The notes: generated by a model from the sequence alone, not told the origin. A stretch of 28,700 nucleotides of DNA from Desulfobacteraceae bacterium (GCA_003599475.1 QZKK01000098.1:1-28700), one strand, 5' to 3'; positions 1 through 8,113 are shown, counted from the first letter of the stretch. Program-made: numbers and translations.

Positions 1-42
1 TGCTTTCTTCTGATGCTCCTGATGAAGAAGAGAAAATGAAAC

Positions 43-504
43 TCACTTCATCTTCTTTCTCAGCTCATCGTACTGCTCTTGGTTAAAGACCTCCATCTCT
101 TCGCAATGGAGCTTCCAGAGCTGAAGACAGGTTTCGGCATCTTTAAAATTTTTCTGACTGACAAAAAATTCGAACCAACCGAGATTTTCATTGATCGATT
201 TCTTGTAGATCTGCTCCTTGAACTGCTTGTACAGGAGTTCGTCAAAGACTCCGGCGTCCCTGGCATTGCTTTCCCAGATGTTCAAGGCAACCCGATTACT
301 GAAGAAACCATCGTTTTTGATCGAATACTTCAGTTGATAAAGACTTTCGTTTGCATACCTCTTCAGGGTCTTCTGCTCTTCGGTTTCCTTGGGAGCGCTC
401 TGTTGCGCCTCGGATGCGGGCATGAGAATCCCGGAGGCAGCAATCGCCAATATAATCCACAAGCCGGGTCCTGAATCGGGTCTGATCCTTAAAGATAGTC
501 TCAT
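43..504 (-). CDS. Small secreted hypothetical protein
   Basis: I do not recognise a family for this 153-residue protein. It begins with a basic N-terminus, then a hydrophobic stretch (about residues 14-33) ending in a plausible signal-peptidase site near ASEAQQ, so export to the periplasm is likely. The mature part is charged and probably alpha-helical, rich in Lys, Glu, Asn, Phe and Trp; it holds several segments of the kind NLGWFEFFVSQKNFKDAETC that resemble a degenerate TPR-like helical pair, but I cannot claim a TPR. An AGGAA box lies about 10 bases before the ATG at 504. The gene stands alone on the minus strand, divergent from the aldolase gene; its downstream neighbour is outside the window. 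It could be a lineage-specific periplasmic protein. Confidence 0.65.
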   Translation of the reverse strand: MRLSLRIRPDSGPGLWIILAIAASGILMPASEAQQSAPKETEEQKTLKRYANESLYQLKYSIKNDGFFSNRVALNIWESNARDAGVFDELLYKQFKEQIYKKSINENLGWFEFFVSQKNFKDAETCLQLWKLHCEEMEVFNQEQYDELRKKMK

Positions 505-676
505 AGGGCTTTGTTCCTGCGTTCAACGCTTGCTGTTCTGATTGCGCCGGCTGAAATCTTTAGCAGGAACCTCGCAGAAGATCAACCCTTGTTGATTTCC
601 CCCCACCCTGAGTTCCCTATCGAGGGGGAGGGAAAACAAGCTCCCCTTTCCGAATTGCGGTTCATCGAGTTCCCGC

Positions 677-705
677 TTGAGCTTTGTGGATAACCGCGTT
701 AGATT
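677..705 (+). promoter_or_regulatory. Weak sigma-70-like promoter candidate before the HpcH/HpaI aldolase
   Basis: TTGAGC (677-682), a 17-base spacer and TAGATT (700-705) each match four of six consensus bases. The site is 70 bases before the ATG at 775. The match is modest and partly overlaps the period-7 repeat tract, so it may be chance. Confidence 0.25.
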
Positions 706-746
706 CTAAATTTCCGGTTTTTGGATTTCGATTTTCCGACTCCGGA
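701..746. repeat. Degenerate heptanucleotide tract upstream of the aldolase
   Basis: Reading in steps of seven gives units such as ATTTCCG, GTTTTTG, GATTTCG and ATTTTCC. The period is visible but degenerate. The same style of unit recurs just downstream of the aldolase gene (1574-1636), so the gene is bracketed by related tracts. Confidence 0.4.
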
Positions 747-774
747 CAACACTCGCAAACGGGAGGAAAACGCA

Positions 775-1560
775 ATGGAAAGAAAAAAGAACAAGCTGAA
801 GGAGATCATCAAACGGGGCGAAGTTGCGCTGGGTACCTGTGTCTATTCCTTCAGCCCGGCGGTTATCGAGCTTGCCGGCTTTTGCGGGCTCGATTTTTGC
901 CGGATCGACAACGAGCATGCCTGGCGCCAGGATGAAAGTACGGAAAACCTGCTGAGAGGCGCGGTCAATGCCGATACCGTTCCTCTGCTCCGTATCGACA
1001 AGGATAACCCCTATCTGGTCAGAAAAGCTCTGGAAGCCGGCGCCGGTGGCGTCATCGTTCCTCATGTCAACACCCGGAGGGAAGCCGAGGCAATCGTCCA
1101 GGCAGCCAAATTTCCTCCGATCGGGGAAAGGGGATACGGCGGTATCTGTCTTTCCGGCCAATGGGGGGCAGATGCCGGGGTGGACTGGCTGGAATGGAGC
1201 AACGATGAGACGCTGGTGATTCCGATGATCGAGGACGTTCATGCCATTCCGAACATCGACGATATCATGGCGGCAGAAGGTGTGGACGGCGCTTTCTTCG
1301 GCCCGGCGGACTTCAGTGTATCCGCAGGAGTTCCGCTCCAGACCGAGCACCCGAAGGTGATGGACGGGTTGAAACGAACCGTGGAAGCGGCCCGAAAGTA
1401 CGGCAAGTTCGTCATCTACGGCGTGAAGTTCCCCTATTGGGAGACCGCGGAGAAAGCGAAAACGCTGGGCGTGCATGCCATCGAGATCGGACACGACCTT
1501 TCGATTCTGGCAACGATCTGGAAAAAGACCGTCCAGGAAGTGAGGAGAACCGACCGCTGA
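775..1560 (+). CDS. HpcH/HpaI-type class II (metal-dependent) aldolase
   Basis: This 261-residue protein belongs to the HpcH/HpaI family, whose members cleave 4-hydroxy-2-oxo acids, e.g. 2,4-dihydroxyhept-2-enedioate, to pyruvate or oxaloacetate and an aldehyde. I see the family's DxEH region (IDNEHAW, His48), the metal ligands Glu153 in MIEDVHAIPN and Asp179 in FFGPADFS, and the glycine-rich GGVIVPHVNT strand. I chose the ATG at 775 because GGGAGG lies about seven bases before it; the frame stays open further upstream but that part runs through repeat DNA. No neighbouring catabolic genes are present, so the substrate cannot be named; a role in citrate-lyase-like or sugar-acid metabolism is possible. 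It is convergent with waaA. Confidence 0.88.
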   Translation: MERKKNKLKEIIKRGEVALGTCVYSFSPAVIELAGFCGLDFCRIDNEHAWRQDESTENLLRGAVNADTVPLLRIDKDNPYLVRKALEAGAGGVIVPHVNTRREAEAIVQAAKFPPIGERGYGGICLSGQWGADAGVDWLEWSNDETLVIPMIEDVHAIPNIDDIMAAEGVDGAFFGPADFSVSAGVPLQTEHPKVMDGLKRTVEAARKYGKFVIYGVKFPYWETAEKAKTLGVHAIEIGHDLSILATIWKKTVQEVRRTDR

Positions 1561-1573
1561 TACATCCACTGGG

Positions 1574-1636
1574 GAAATTCGAAGCACGAAATTCGAAATA
1601 CATTTCGATATTCGGACTTCGGATTTTAGGATCTGG
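1574..1636. repeat. Array of nine degenerate heptanucleotides
   Basis: The spacer between the aldolase stop and the waaA stop reads in steps of seven: GAAATTC, GAAGCAC, GAAATTC, GAAATAC, ATTTCGA, TATTCGG, ACTTCGG, ATTTTAG, GATCTGG. The first four units share GAA at the start; the next four share a TTCG-like core. No coding frame is convincing here, and no canonical terminator is visible in this convergent spacer. Confidence 0.55.
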
Positions 1637-1669
1637 AAGGCGAAAAAACGCGGCTGTCAGCAGAAAGGG

Positions 1670-2971
1670 TTAACCTTCTAACAACCTACAGATAACCGCT
1701 GCGTGCTTCCGGGCGGCCCCCTCGTGCGTCAGAACGGCCTGGTGGGCGAGTCGGCCGATTCTTTCCGCTTCCGCAGGATTCTGGAGAAGGTACTGCGTTC
1801 TTTCCGCCAGGTCGGACCCGTTTGCCACTTGGATTCCGCCGCCGGTCCGATCGAGGAGCTCCTTTGCATCCAGAAAATCGTCCATGGAGGGGCCGTAGAG
1901 GACCGGTTTCGACCAGACGGCGGGCTCCAGGACATTTTGCCCGCCCAGGGGGACCAGGCTGCCTCCGCAGAAGACAACCGATGCGATGCTGTATGTTTCG
2001 TAAAGCTCCCCGATGGTGTCCAGAACGACAACCGGGGCCGTACGGTTCAGCATGCCGCTATCCAATCCGGTTCTCAACTGACAACGCAAGCCCCGGGCAT
2101 TCACCTGGCAAACGATCTGCGGCACCCGTTCGATATGCCTGGGCGCGAGGATCAGCAGGGTGCCCGGAACCGAATGGAGGATCGCTTCATAGGATTCAAG
2201 AACGGTTGCAACCTCGCCGCTTCGTATACTGCCGGCGACGAAAACGGGTTGAGATCCGTCTATCCGGTAGCGGGCGGCCATGGTCTCCCGGATGCCTCCG
2301 CGCACCTGCTGGAGCAGCAAATCGTATTTTGCATTTCCGTTGATTTCGATCCGCTCCTCGGGCGCACCGATCCGCCGAAGCCGCTCGGCATCGGCGGTTC
2401 CGATCATACTGAATGCATCCACCTGCTGCAGGATCTCTTTCATCAGCGGCTTGATCATGAGATACCGGCGCACCGATCGGATCGAAATCCTTCCATTGAC
2501 CAGGGCGGTTTTGATTCCCATCCGGTGCGCTTCCATCAGCCAGTTCGGCCATATCTCGGTCTCGACGCAGGCAAGGACATCGGGAAAGACGGCAGCCAGT
2601 GATTTTCTGGTCGCCTGTACAAAATCGAACGGGGCGTAAATGCAGGTCGCAGCCGGCCCCGCCTGTTTTCTGGCGAATGCCTGCCCCTGTTCGGTGCCGG
2701 TCGACAGTACCAGAGCGGATCCGGGGAGAGTTTTAGAAAGGGCCCGAATGATGGCCGCGGCCGACCGGACTTCACCCACCGAAACCGCATGAATCCAGAT
2801 CCGGGGTTTGCCTCGGATTTTCCGGAGGACCGAATCCGGATATCGCCCCAATCGCTGGGGCATACTCTTCCTGTAACGGCCCGTCACTTTGAAATACACC
2901 CAAAAGGCCGGCAAGAAAGCGAAAAAAAGGGCTGAACTGACAGCCCTGTATGATCGATAAGAAAGATTCAT
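1670..2971 (-). CDS. waaA: 3-deoxy-D-manno-octulosonic acid (Kdo) transferase
   Basis: WaaA/KdtA transfers Kdo from CMP-Kdo to lipid IVA on the cytoplasmic face of the inner membrane, the first step of LPS core assembly. The 433-residue product (family usually about 420-440) has an N-terminal membrane anchor (residues 11-28), the motif HAVSVGEV with Glu67 as probable catalytic base, TEIWPN, VNGRIS, and the C-terminal GT-B part with FCGGSLVPLGGQNVLEP, which is typical of the family. The frame is open further upstream, but that extension is encoded by an inverted repeat (2998-3059); the ATG at 2971 gives a proper family N-terminus. It lies 104 bases downstream of the LppC-like lipoprotein gene on the same strand, and the two may be cotranscribed. 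Confidence 0.95.
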   Translation of the reverse strand: MNLSYRSYRAVSSALFFAFLPAFWVYFKVTGRYRKSMPQRLGRYPDSVLRKIRGKPRIWIHAVSVGEVRSAAAIIRALSKTLPGSALVLSTGTEQGQAFARKQAGPAATCIYAPFDFVQATRKSLAAVFPDVLACVETEIWPNWLMEAHRMGIKTALVNGRISIRSVRRYLMIKPLMKEILQQVDAFSMIGTADAERLRRIGAPEERIEINGNAKYDLLLQQVRGGIRETMAARYRIDGSQPVFVAGSIRSGEVATVLESYEAILHSVPGTLLILAPRHIERVPQIVCQVNARGLRCQLRTGLDSGMLNRTAPVVVLDTIGELYETYSIASVVFCGGSLVPLGGQNVLEPAVWSKPVLYGPSMDDFLDAKELLDRTGGGIQVANGSDLAERTQYLLQNPAEAERIGRLAHQAVLTHEGAARKHAAVICRLLEG

Positions 2972-2997
2972 GTCGAAGACGCCGAACTCTAGCGAAT

Positions 2998-3059
2998 CCA
3001 CGAAGAACACGAAGTCCACGAAGGATTAATGATATTTTTCTTCTTCGTGCTCTTCGTGG
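2998..3059. repeat. 17-nt inverted repeat between the LppC-like gene and waaA
   Basis: CCACGAAGAACACGAAG (2998-3014) and CTTCGTGCTCTTCGTGG (3043-3059) are inverted with one mismatch, separated by 28 bases that include a further CCACGAAG copy and a T-rich run. In minus-strand RNA this could form a long hairpin in the intergenic leader of waaA, acting as an attenuator, a processing site or an mRNA-end stabiliser. The CCACGAAG word looks like a dispersed extragenic repeat. Confidence 0.6.
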
Positions 3060-3074
3060 AGAATGTTTTGCGGA

Positions 3075-5057
3075 TTACCGGGACGACTCCACTTCCACGA
3101 AGCGATTTCCCTTCAGCCGGAGAAGATACAAGCGCTTCTGACAATCCCCCGATTCATCGAAGGATGTCAAACCGGTCAGCCCCGGATAGCCCCGGGTCTT
3201 GAGCAGTTCGTCTCTTAAGGCCGGCCGGGAGTCTATTCCCGGCCGCCCCAGTGCTTCGAATACCAGCATCGCCGTATCGTAGGCGATCGCTTCGATGAAC
3301 CCGGGTTTTTCGCCGTAGATCTCCTCGAATTTCCGGGCAAAGCTGCGGATCGCTTCAGAATTGCTGTCTAAAAAGAAGCCGTCGGCAATGAGAGCCCCCT
3401 GTGCGTATTGTCCGGCCATCTGGATCAGATTTTCCGAATTCCACAGGTTGGTCCCCATCAGGCAGACGTCCACGATATCGTAGTAGGCAAGCTGAGGAAT
3501 CACCAACCCGGCCTTTTTGGGCGCATCGGGAATGAAGACCGCATCGAAGTCGACAATCGGCTTCGGCACCTGCGGACCGCCCGCCCCGTCTTTCGTCTCC
3601 ACGCCCTCAAAGGGAAGCGGTTTCGGTTTCAAATCCTCGGGCACCTCATAGTACAGTCCGGCCAGCTTCTTGATGGGTTCTGCGAAATCTGTCTGCCCGG
3701 GATCGTAGGCTTCCGCGCCGACGATTTGTCCTCCCTTAGCGACAACCGCATCCCAGAAAAGATTCATATAGGTCGTCCCGTACGGTTCATCCGGATACAG
3801 GACGGCAAATCGAAGATAGCCCAGATTTCCCATGGCGTATTCCACAAGGGAATCCACCTGCATCTTCGGGGTGATGAAGTTTCTGAAAACATAATCTCCG
3901 ATCAATGGAATATGATCCTCTTGAGTCCAGGTGAGGATAGGTATTTTTCTGTCCTGGGCTTCGAAGGCAGCCGGTACGGCCGCTGCAATCGGTCCGAGAA
4001 TGGCGGCAACGTTTTCCGCGTGCAGTTCCGCGACCGCCTCCTGGGTCCGATCAGGATCCGAGCGGGTGTCTTTTACAATCAGATTGAAGGACGGGTTCGA
4101 TGGCGTGCTGCTGAAAATGTTCAAGGCGAGCTCAATCCCCTTGAATGCCCGGTTTCCGTATAGCGCGTAAGGCCCGCTCAGGGGAAGCAGACAACCGATG
4201 CTGTATCGACCGTAAAGACCTTTTTCGATCCCATAAAGGAGTTTGATTTTAAGTTCATCGATCCGAGTCGCCGCATTTGGCGCAAGCGCATGCCCGGGGA
4301 ATGTTTCGGTAAGCTCTGTCAGCAGGCGGATCGATTCCTCGTACATCTCCTCGGATGCACGGTTTTCGGCGAGTTGGTAAAGCAGGAGCGCCCTGGCCTC
4401 GATGTTTCCGATCCGATCCAGAAGCGCGGCCATTTCGATGGAATCGAGCCGCTGGAGCACATCCTCGAGGGAGTTCCTCAAGGAGGGCTTTTCATGCTCC
4501 GCGGCCCTTTCCAGTGCCAGGGCGAAAAAATAAAACGCATCCGAAAACGCCTCCAAACCGATGGATGCCTCCGCAAGAAGGCTGTTCAGACTCACCGCCT
4601 GCCGGTCGGAGAGCCGGTCCAGCGGCAGGCCATCGGCGGCTCGGATCGCCTGCTGATAATCTCCTTCCCGGTAAAATGTTGCCAAAACGGCGATCCTGGC
4701 ATCCAGGATGAAGGGGCTGTCCGGATATTCGGCAATCAGGCGGTTGAGAAATTCGCGCGCCAATTCCGTTTTCCCATCGATCGTGTGGATTTCCCCGATT
4801 TTAAGCAGCGCGGCGGCGGCCAGAGGCCGTTTGGGATAACTGCGGTAATAGGCCGTATAGGATTCGAGAGCCTTGTCGTAGTTTTTGGACTGATACAGCC
4901 TTTCGGCCGTTTCAAACAGGCGATCGCCGGTATCGATCGCGGGGGGCGCAGGCGGCTTTACCGGCTTCGGCGCACAGGCAAAAAGAAAAACCGCAATGAG
5001 CAGTACACTTGCTGATCCGAAGCCGAAACTCTTGCCGCTTTTATTCCAGACTCTCAT
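3075..5057 (-). CDS. LppC/LpoA-like lipoprotein: TPR repeats plus periplasmic-binding-protein fold
   Basis: The 660-residue product has a lipoprotein signal with lipobox L-F-A-C (Cys28), followed by a Pro-rich linker and a helical TPR/YbgF-like region (about residues 43-270; SKNYDKALESYTAYYRSYP is a clear repeat). Residues about 285-645 resemble a type I periplasmic binding protein (Peripla_BP_6): IGCLLPLSGPYALYGNRAFK, then AAILGPIAAAVPAAFEAQD. This order is that of LppC/LpoA, outer-membrane lipoproteins that activate the peptidoglycan synthase PBP1A in gammaproteobacteria. Amino-acid ABC transporter binding protein is the alternative label, but no transporter genes are nearby. The gene is followed by waaA, which fits an envelope role, and is divergent from the DUF4124 gene. 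Confidence 0.85.
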   Translation of the reverse strand: MRVWNKSGKSFGFGSASVLLIAVFLFACAPKPVKPPAPPAIDTGDRLFETAERLYQSKNYDKALESYTAYYRSYPKRPLAAAALLKIGEIHTIDGKTELAREFLNRLIAEYPDSPFILDARIAVLATFYREGDYQQAIRAADGLPLDRLSDRQAVSLNSLLAEASIGLEAFSDAFYFFALALERAAEHEKPSLRNSLEDVLQRLDSIEMAALLDRIGNIEARALLLYQLAENRASEEMYEESIRLLTELTETFPGHALAPNAATRIDELKIKLLYGIEKGLYGRYSIGCLLPLSGPYALYGNRAFKGIELALNIFSSTPSNPSFNLIVKDTRSDPDRTQEAVAELHAENVAAILGPIAAAVPAAFEAQDRKIPILTWTQEDHIPLIGDYVFRNFITPKMQVDSLVEYAMGNLGYLRFAVLYPDEPYGTTYMNLFWDAVVAKGGQIVGAEAYDPGQTDFAEPIKKLAGLYYEVPEDLKPKPLPFEGVETKDGAGGPQVPKPIVDFDAVFIPDAPKKAGLVIPQLAYYDIVDVCLMGTNLWNSENLIQMAGQYAQGALIADGFFLDSNSEAIRSFARKFEEIYGEKPGFIEAIAYDTAMLVFEALGRPGIDSRPALRDELLKTRGYPGLTGLTSFDESGDCQKRLYLLRLKGNRFVEVESSR

Positions 5058-5147
5058 GACTCCAACATCCTATCATTCCAGTAAAAATATTGTCATTCAT
5101 ATTCTCAAACCCCATCTGAGTCAATCTCTTTCCGCCCCAGCTTTCAC

Positions 5148-5177
5148 TTGACACGCCCTCGATTCCATTTTTATAGT
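5148..5177 (+). promoter_or_regulatory. Sigma-70-like promoter of the DUF4124 gene
   Basis: A perfect TTGACA (5148-5153), an 18-base spacer and TATAGT (5172-5177, five of six) stand 40 bases before the ATG at 5217, in the 159-base divergent spacer. Confidence 0.55.
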
Positions 5178-5216
5178 GCGAAAATCAAACTGCATCGCAA
5201 ATAGGAAAAAGCGTTC

Positions 5217-5747
5217 ATGTTTCTTTTGTTCCTTTTCGCCTTAATCCCGGCATTTTTGCTGAGTTCCTTCTCTCCTGTCGACGCGCAGTTCTACAAATAC
5301 ATCGATAAGGACGGAGTGGTCCGCTTTACGGACGATCCGGCCCGGGTGCCTGAAGACCTGCGGGAGCGTGCGACAGAATACATTGGATCTTCCCCCCCGT
5401 CACAGGCGCCCGCTGCATCAGGGCCGCTGCCGGCAGGCGTCACCCCGGGCGGTGGGAAGCCGGAATCGGCATCTTCAGAGAATGATTCGAAGAAAGATGA
5501 GCTTACGGTCCGGAGAGCCGCCCTGAAGTCGGAGCATGACGCGCTGATCAAGGAAAAAGAGCGGATCGAAAAAGAGACTGAAATTTTTTCAAAGCGGTTG
5601 AAGACCAGGAAGAGAAAGGAAGTATCGCGGAGCAAGCTGGAGGAGCTTTCGGTCCAGAAGATGAACTGGAATAAGAGATATCAGGAATACGAGGAGAAAA
5701 AAAAAGCCCTGGAAAGAGCGGCTGCACCGGATAAACGGGATCAATAG
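5217..5747 (+). CDS. DUF4124-domain secreted protein with coiled-coil tail
   Basis: This 176-residue protein has an N-terminal signal peptide (residues 1-23, ending SPVDA), then the short DUF4124 motif QFYKYIDKDGVVRFTDDP (residues 24-41), which is common in proteobacterial envelope proteins of unknown job. A Pro/Gly/Ser linker (about 60-95) leads into a highly charged, helical, probably coiled-coil tail rich in Lys and Glu (about 95-176). The product is probably periplasmic. A good promoter lies upstream. The gene stands 93 bases before the class II aldolase gene on the same strand, but that gene has its own strong ribosome site. No partner is evident, and the function is not known to me beyond the domain name. 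Confidence 0.8.
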   Translation: MFLLFLFALIPAFLLSSFSPVDAQFYKYIDKDGVVRFTDDPARVPEDLRERATEYIGSSPPSQAPAASGPLPAGVTPGGGKPESASSENDSKKDELTVRRAALKSEHDALIKEKERIEKETEIFSKRLKTRKRKEVSRSKLEELSVQKMNWNKRYQEYEEKKKALERAAAPDKRDQ

Positions 5748-5840
5748 GATCAATGAACAGGATCAACGAACGGGCGACTGCCCCGAGGCGAGTCATTCAG
5801 AATTGAAGAGTACCTTTCGAATCAGAAAAGGAGGTGGCAA

Positions 5841-7136
5841 ATGGCCCCGAAAGACGTGAGTTATCCGCGTGGATTTAAAAAAGCACTTGAAATCGGTCGT
5901 CCCCCCAATATCGTTTCTCTTTTTCCCAATTCCAAGGCGTTGATCGTCAGCGGGAAGTTTATCGATCGTGCAATGCTTTTGAAGGGAAAAGCCATTGCCA
6001 TGGCCGCAAACGGACGGAACAGTTTTGTGATCCGAGGAGCTCTGATGGCTGCACAGCGGGCCAATGCGGCCGTTATCATTGAAATTGCAAAATCGGAAGG
6101 CGGCGCAAACGCCTATTGCGCGATCAACTACTGGAATATGGCAAGGTATGTCGATGATTTCTGCAATCAGATGGGGATTACCGTTCCGGTGGCCATTCAT
6201 GCCGATCATTACGGCATCAAGTCGGATGCCGACATCCGGGCGGCGAAGCAGGAGATACCGTCGATGTTCGATGCCGGTATCACCTCCATTGCCATCGATG
6301 CATCCCATCTGCCGGATGCCAGAAACCTTCTCGCCAATATAGAGCTCAACCCGTATGTTCCGACCTGGGCCGGACTCGAGACCGAAGTCGGAGAAATTAA
6401 AGGAAAGCTGGGGCTTTCCACTGTTGAGGAAGCGCTCTTTTTAATCCGGGGCCTCAACGCACACGGCATCTTTCCGGACTGGATCGCCCTGAATAACGGG
6501 ACCACCCATGGAATCGAAGAGAGCGATGCAGGCATCCAGGTCGGTTTGACAGCGGAGATTCACGCGGCGCTCGAAAAATATCGGGTCTCGGGAGCTCAGC
6601 ACGGAACGTCCGGAAACAGTTCGGACCGGCTCAGAGAGATCGCCGCTAAAACAAGAACCACGAAGGCCAACGTTGCCACAGCCCTCCAGATGATCTCATG
6701 GGGCCTGAAGGTCAACGATTATGGAAACGCCATCCTGGATGAGAACAAAAACTTCATCAAGATCAAAGAAGAGGGAGTTCTGGAGTCGCTTTGGCAGGAG
6801 ATGGTCGACTATGCCTCCACAAAGGGAATCAAAGCGGGAGATTTCAAGAAATTGAATCTTCTCTTTGAAAACAGGCTCTGCGGGCAGCCCCGCGAAATCC
6901 GGGATCGGATGGCCAAACGGGTGGAAACATTCGTCTATGATATGATGATCGAGGTTTTCAACGCCGCAGACACCGCCCCCCTGGCGATCCGGGCTATTCT
7001 GGATGCGGGAAGCTTCGATGCCGGCGTAAAGGCGGAGCGCATCGAGAACCCGGCGGACTGGACGCAGGAAAAAATATTGCAGCGGGCATCGGGGATGACC
7101 GGCGAAAAGGGCCCAAAGGGCGATTTCGCGGACTGA
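5841..7136 (+). CDS. Class II fructose-bisphosphate aldolase family protein (long form)
   Basis: Class II aldolases use a Zn ion to interconvert fructose-1,6-bisphosphate and the triose phosphates. The motif IHADHYG places the expected metal/catalytic pair at His120 and Asp122-His123; ETEVGEIKG and SGAQHGTSGNSSDRL match the later Zn-ligand Glu and His regions and the phosphate-binding glycines. At 431 residues it is longer than the usual 290-360, with an N-terminal extension around the first strand and a helical C-terminal extension (about 330-431), and its LNNGTTHG replaces the usual LHGGSG. So substrate may differ (tagatose- or fructose-bisphosphate, or another phospho-sugar). A strong AAAGGAGGTG precedes the ATG by six bases. 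It is probably a gluconeogenic or glycolytic enzyme. Confidence 0.85.
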   Translation: MAPKDVSYPRGFKKALEIGRPPNIVSLFPNSKALIVSGKFIDRAMLLKGKAIAMAANGRNSFVIRGALMAAQRANAAVIIEIAKSEGGANAYCAINYWNMARYVDDFCNQMGITVPVAIHADHYGIKSDADIRAAKQEIPSMFDAGITSIAIDASHLPDARNLLANIELNPYVPTWAGLETEVGEIKGKLGLSTVEEALFLIRGLNAHGIFPDWIALNNGTTHGIEESDAGIQVGLTAEIHAALEKYRVSGAQHGTSGNSSDRLREIAAKTRTTKANVATALQMISWGLKVNDYGNAILDENKNFIKIKEEGVLESLWQEMVDYASTKGIKAGDFKKLNLLFENRLCGQPREIRDRMAKRVETFVYDMMIEVFNAADTAPLAIRAILDAGSFDAGVKAERIENPADWTQEKILQRASGMTGEKGPKGDFAD

Positions 7137-7154
7137 GGCGATCCGATCCGATAT

Positions 7155-7236
7155 GATCATGGAATGGTGGAATACTGGAAAAAACGCTGTATCCCGAAGG
7201 AATTCCGCTTGACCGATATTTCCACATTCCATGATC
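7155..7236. repeat. Long imperfect inverted repeat downstream of the aldolase gene
   Basis: GATCATGGAATGGTGGAA (7155-7172) pairs with TTCCACATTCCATGATC (7220-7236) except for one unpaired base. The loop is 47 bases. It has no U-tract of terminator type immediately after, so it may be an mRNA-end structure or a repeat remnant rather than an intrinsic terminator. Confidence 0.5.
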
Positions 7237-7316
7237 CAGTTAAATATATTGACTCTTGACTTTTTTTCCGGTTTTTAGGATAGATTCGCTGTCCGTTATT
7301 TTTTTGAACTTTTCGT

Positions 7317-7344
7317 TAAAGTTTTTCAGCCCACCTGCCGATCG
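7317..7344 (+). promoter_or_regulatory. Sigma-28 (FliA)-like promoter of the FlgM operon
   Basis: TAAAGTTT (7317-7324) followed after 12 bases by GCCGATCG (7337-7344) resembles the enteric sigma-28 consensus TAAAGTTT-N11-GCCGATAA, with perfect -35 and six of eight -10 bases but one extra spacer base. Transcription would begin only about 15-20 bases before the ATG at 7367, giving a short leader that still contains the AAGGAAAG ribosome site. The position before flgM fits a flagellar class III promoter. Confidence 0.5.
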
Positions 7345-7366
7345 ATTGTTTAAGGAAAGCAGATCG

Positions 7367-7768
7367 ATGCAGATACCCAACTATCAAATACATAATGTTT
7401 TGAAAGTTTACAGCAGGCAAGTGAGCCAGAGCAGAATCTTGGAGCGACGAAAAGATCTCGATTCGGCGACTTCCGTAGACAAGATCGATATATCGGCCGA
7501 GGGTAAGCGCAAGATGATCATCGAGAAGGTGGCCGCCGGAATCGTCGACAAGATCACCCGCTACGGTCCACCGGACGATCCCGTTCCACCGGCCGGCCAC
7601 CCGGGGGAAGCGGATGCGGATCCGGTCGATCTTGACCAGAAAAGCGGAAAGTCTTTTATTTACAACATCATCGACGACCAGAACAATAAAAAAACCAATT
7701 CACTTCCGATCGACGGTTCGAGCTTTATAAGCCAGCGGTTCACGAAGCTCGCACCGGAGGAAGGATAA
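7367..7768 (+). CDS. FlgM-associated protein, DVU0524-like
   Basis: The 133-residue product starts MQIPNYQIHNVLKVYSRQV and is followed 27 bases later by flgM. It resembles the small protein encoded before flgM in Desulfovibrio (DVU0524 family, FlgM-associated); this is recognised from memory. It has an N-terminal helical segment, a region with IDISAEGKRKMIIEKVAAGI (about 45-64) that itself looks like the C-terminal sigma-binding part of FlgM, and a polar Pro/Asp-rich C-terminal half. I chose the ATG at 7367, not the longer open frame from 7256, because AAGGAAAG lies just before it and the upstream frame runs through a candidate promoter. It may be a secreted or regulatory partner of FlgM, or a diverged paralogue. 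Confidence 0.75.
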   Translation: MQIPNYQIHNVLKVYSRQVSQSRILERRKDLDSATSVDKIDISAEGKRKMIIEKVAAGIVDKITRYGPPDDPVPPAGHPGEADADPVDLDQKSGKSFIYNIIDDQNNKKTNSLPIDGSSFISQRFTKLAPEEG

Positions 7769-7795
7769 GATCCGGATTTATGTTCGGAGGTTTAC

Positions 7796-8113
7796 ATGGG
7801 AGATATCGTGAAGATTACAAATAATTACGATCACAATCAATATGTGGCGGGGGCCGGCAAGACCCAGAGGGTCGCCGTATCCGGGGGGAAATCGGCAAAC
7901 GAAAAGAACGAAATCCAACCGAAAGATACGGTCAGCCTCTCCAGAGCGTCGATGGATATCCAACTGGCAAAAGACGCGGTAGAGTCGACACCGGATATCC
8001 GTGCGGACAAGGTCAATCCGATAAAGCAGAAAATCGCCGAGGGCGCTTACGAAATCAATGCCGAAAAAATTGCCGAAGGCATCATCGGCATCCATGTCAA
8101 TGAATGGGTGTAG
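7796..8113 (+). CDS. flgM: Negative regulator of flagellin synthesis, anti-sigma-28 factor
   Basis: FlgM binds the flagellar sigma factor FliA in the cytoplasm and is exported through the finished hook-basal body, so late genes turn on only after the hook is built. The 105-residue protein has the usual disordered N-terminal half (residues 1-60, Lys/Gln/Ser rich) and the conserved C-terminal motif: PDIRADKVNPIKQKIAEGAY followed by EINAEKIAEGII. Length is typical (about 90-110). CGGAGG precedes the ATG by about seven bases. It lies 27 bases after the FlgM-associated gene, and a strong terminator follows at 8203, so the two form a short operon under a sigma-28-like promoter. Confidence 0.92.
   Translation: MGDIVKITNNYDHNQYVAGAGKTQRVAVSGGKSANEKNEIQPKDTVSLSRASMDIQLAKDAVESTPDIRADKVNPIKQKIAEGAYEINAEKIAEGIIGIHVNEWV

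Noticed and set aside
1703..2602. 299-codon plus-strand open frame
   Set aside because: It lies antisense to waaA, which is well supported by family motifs.
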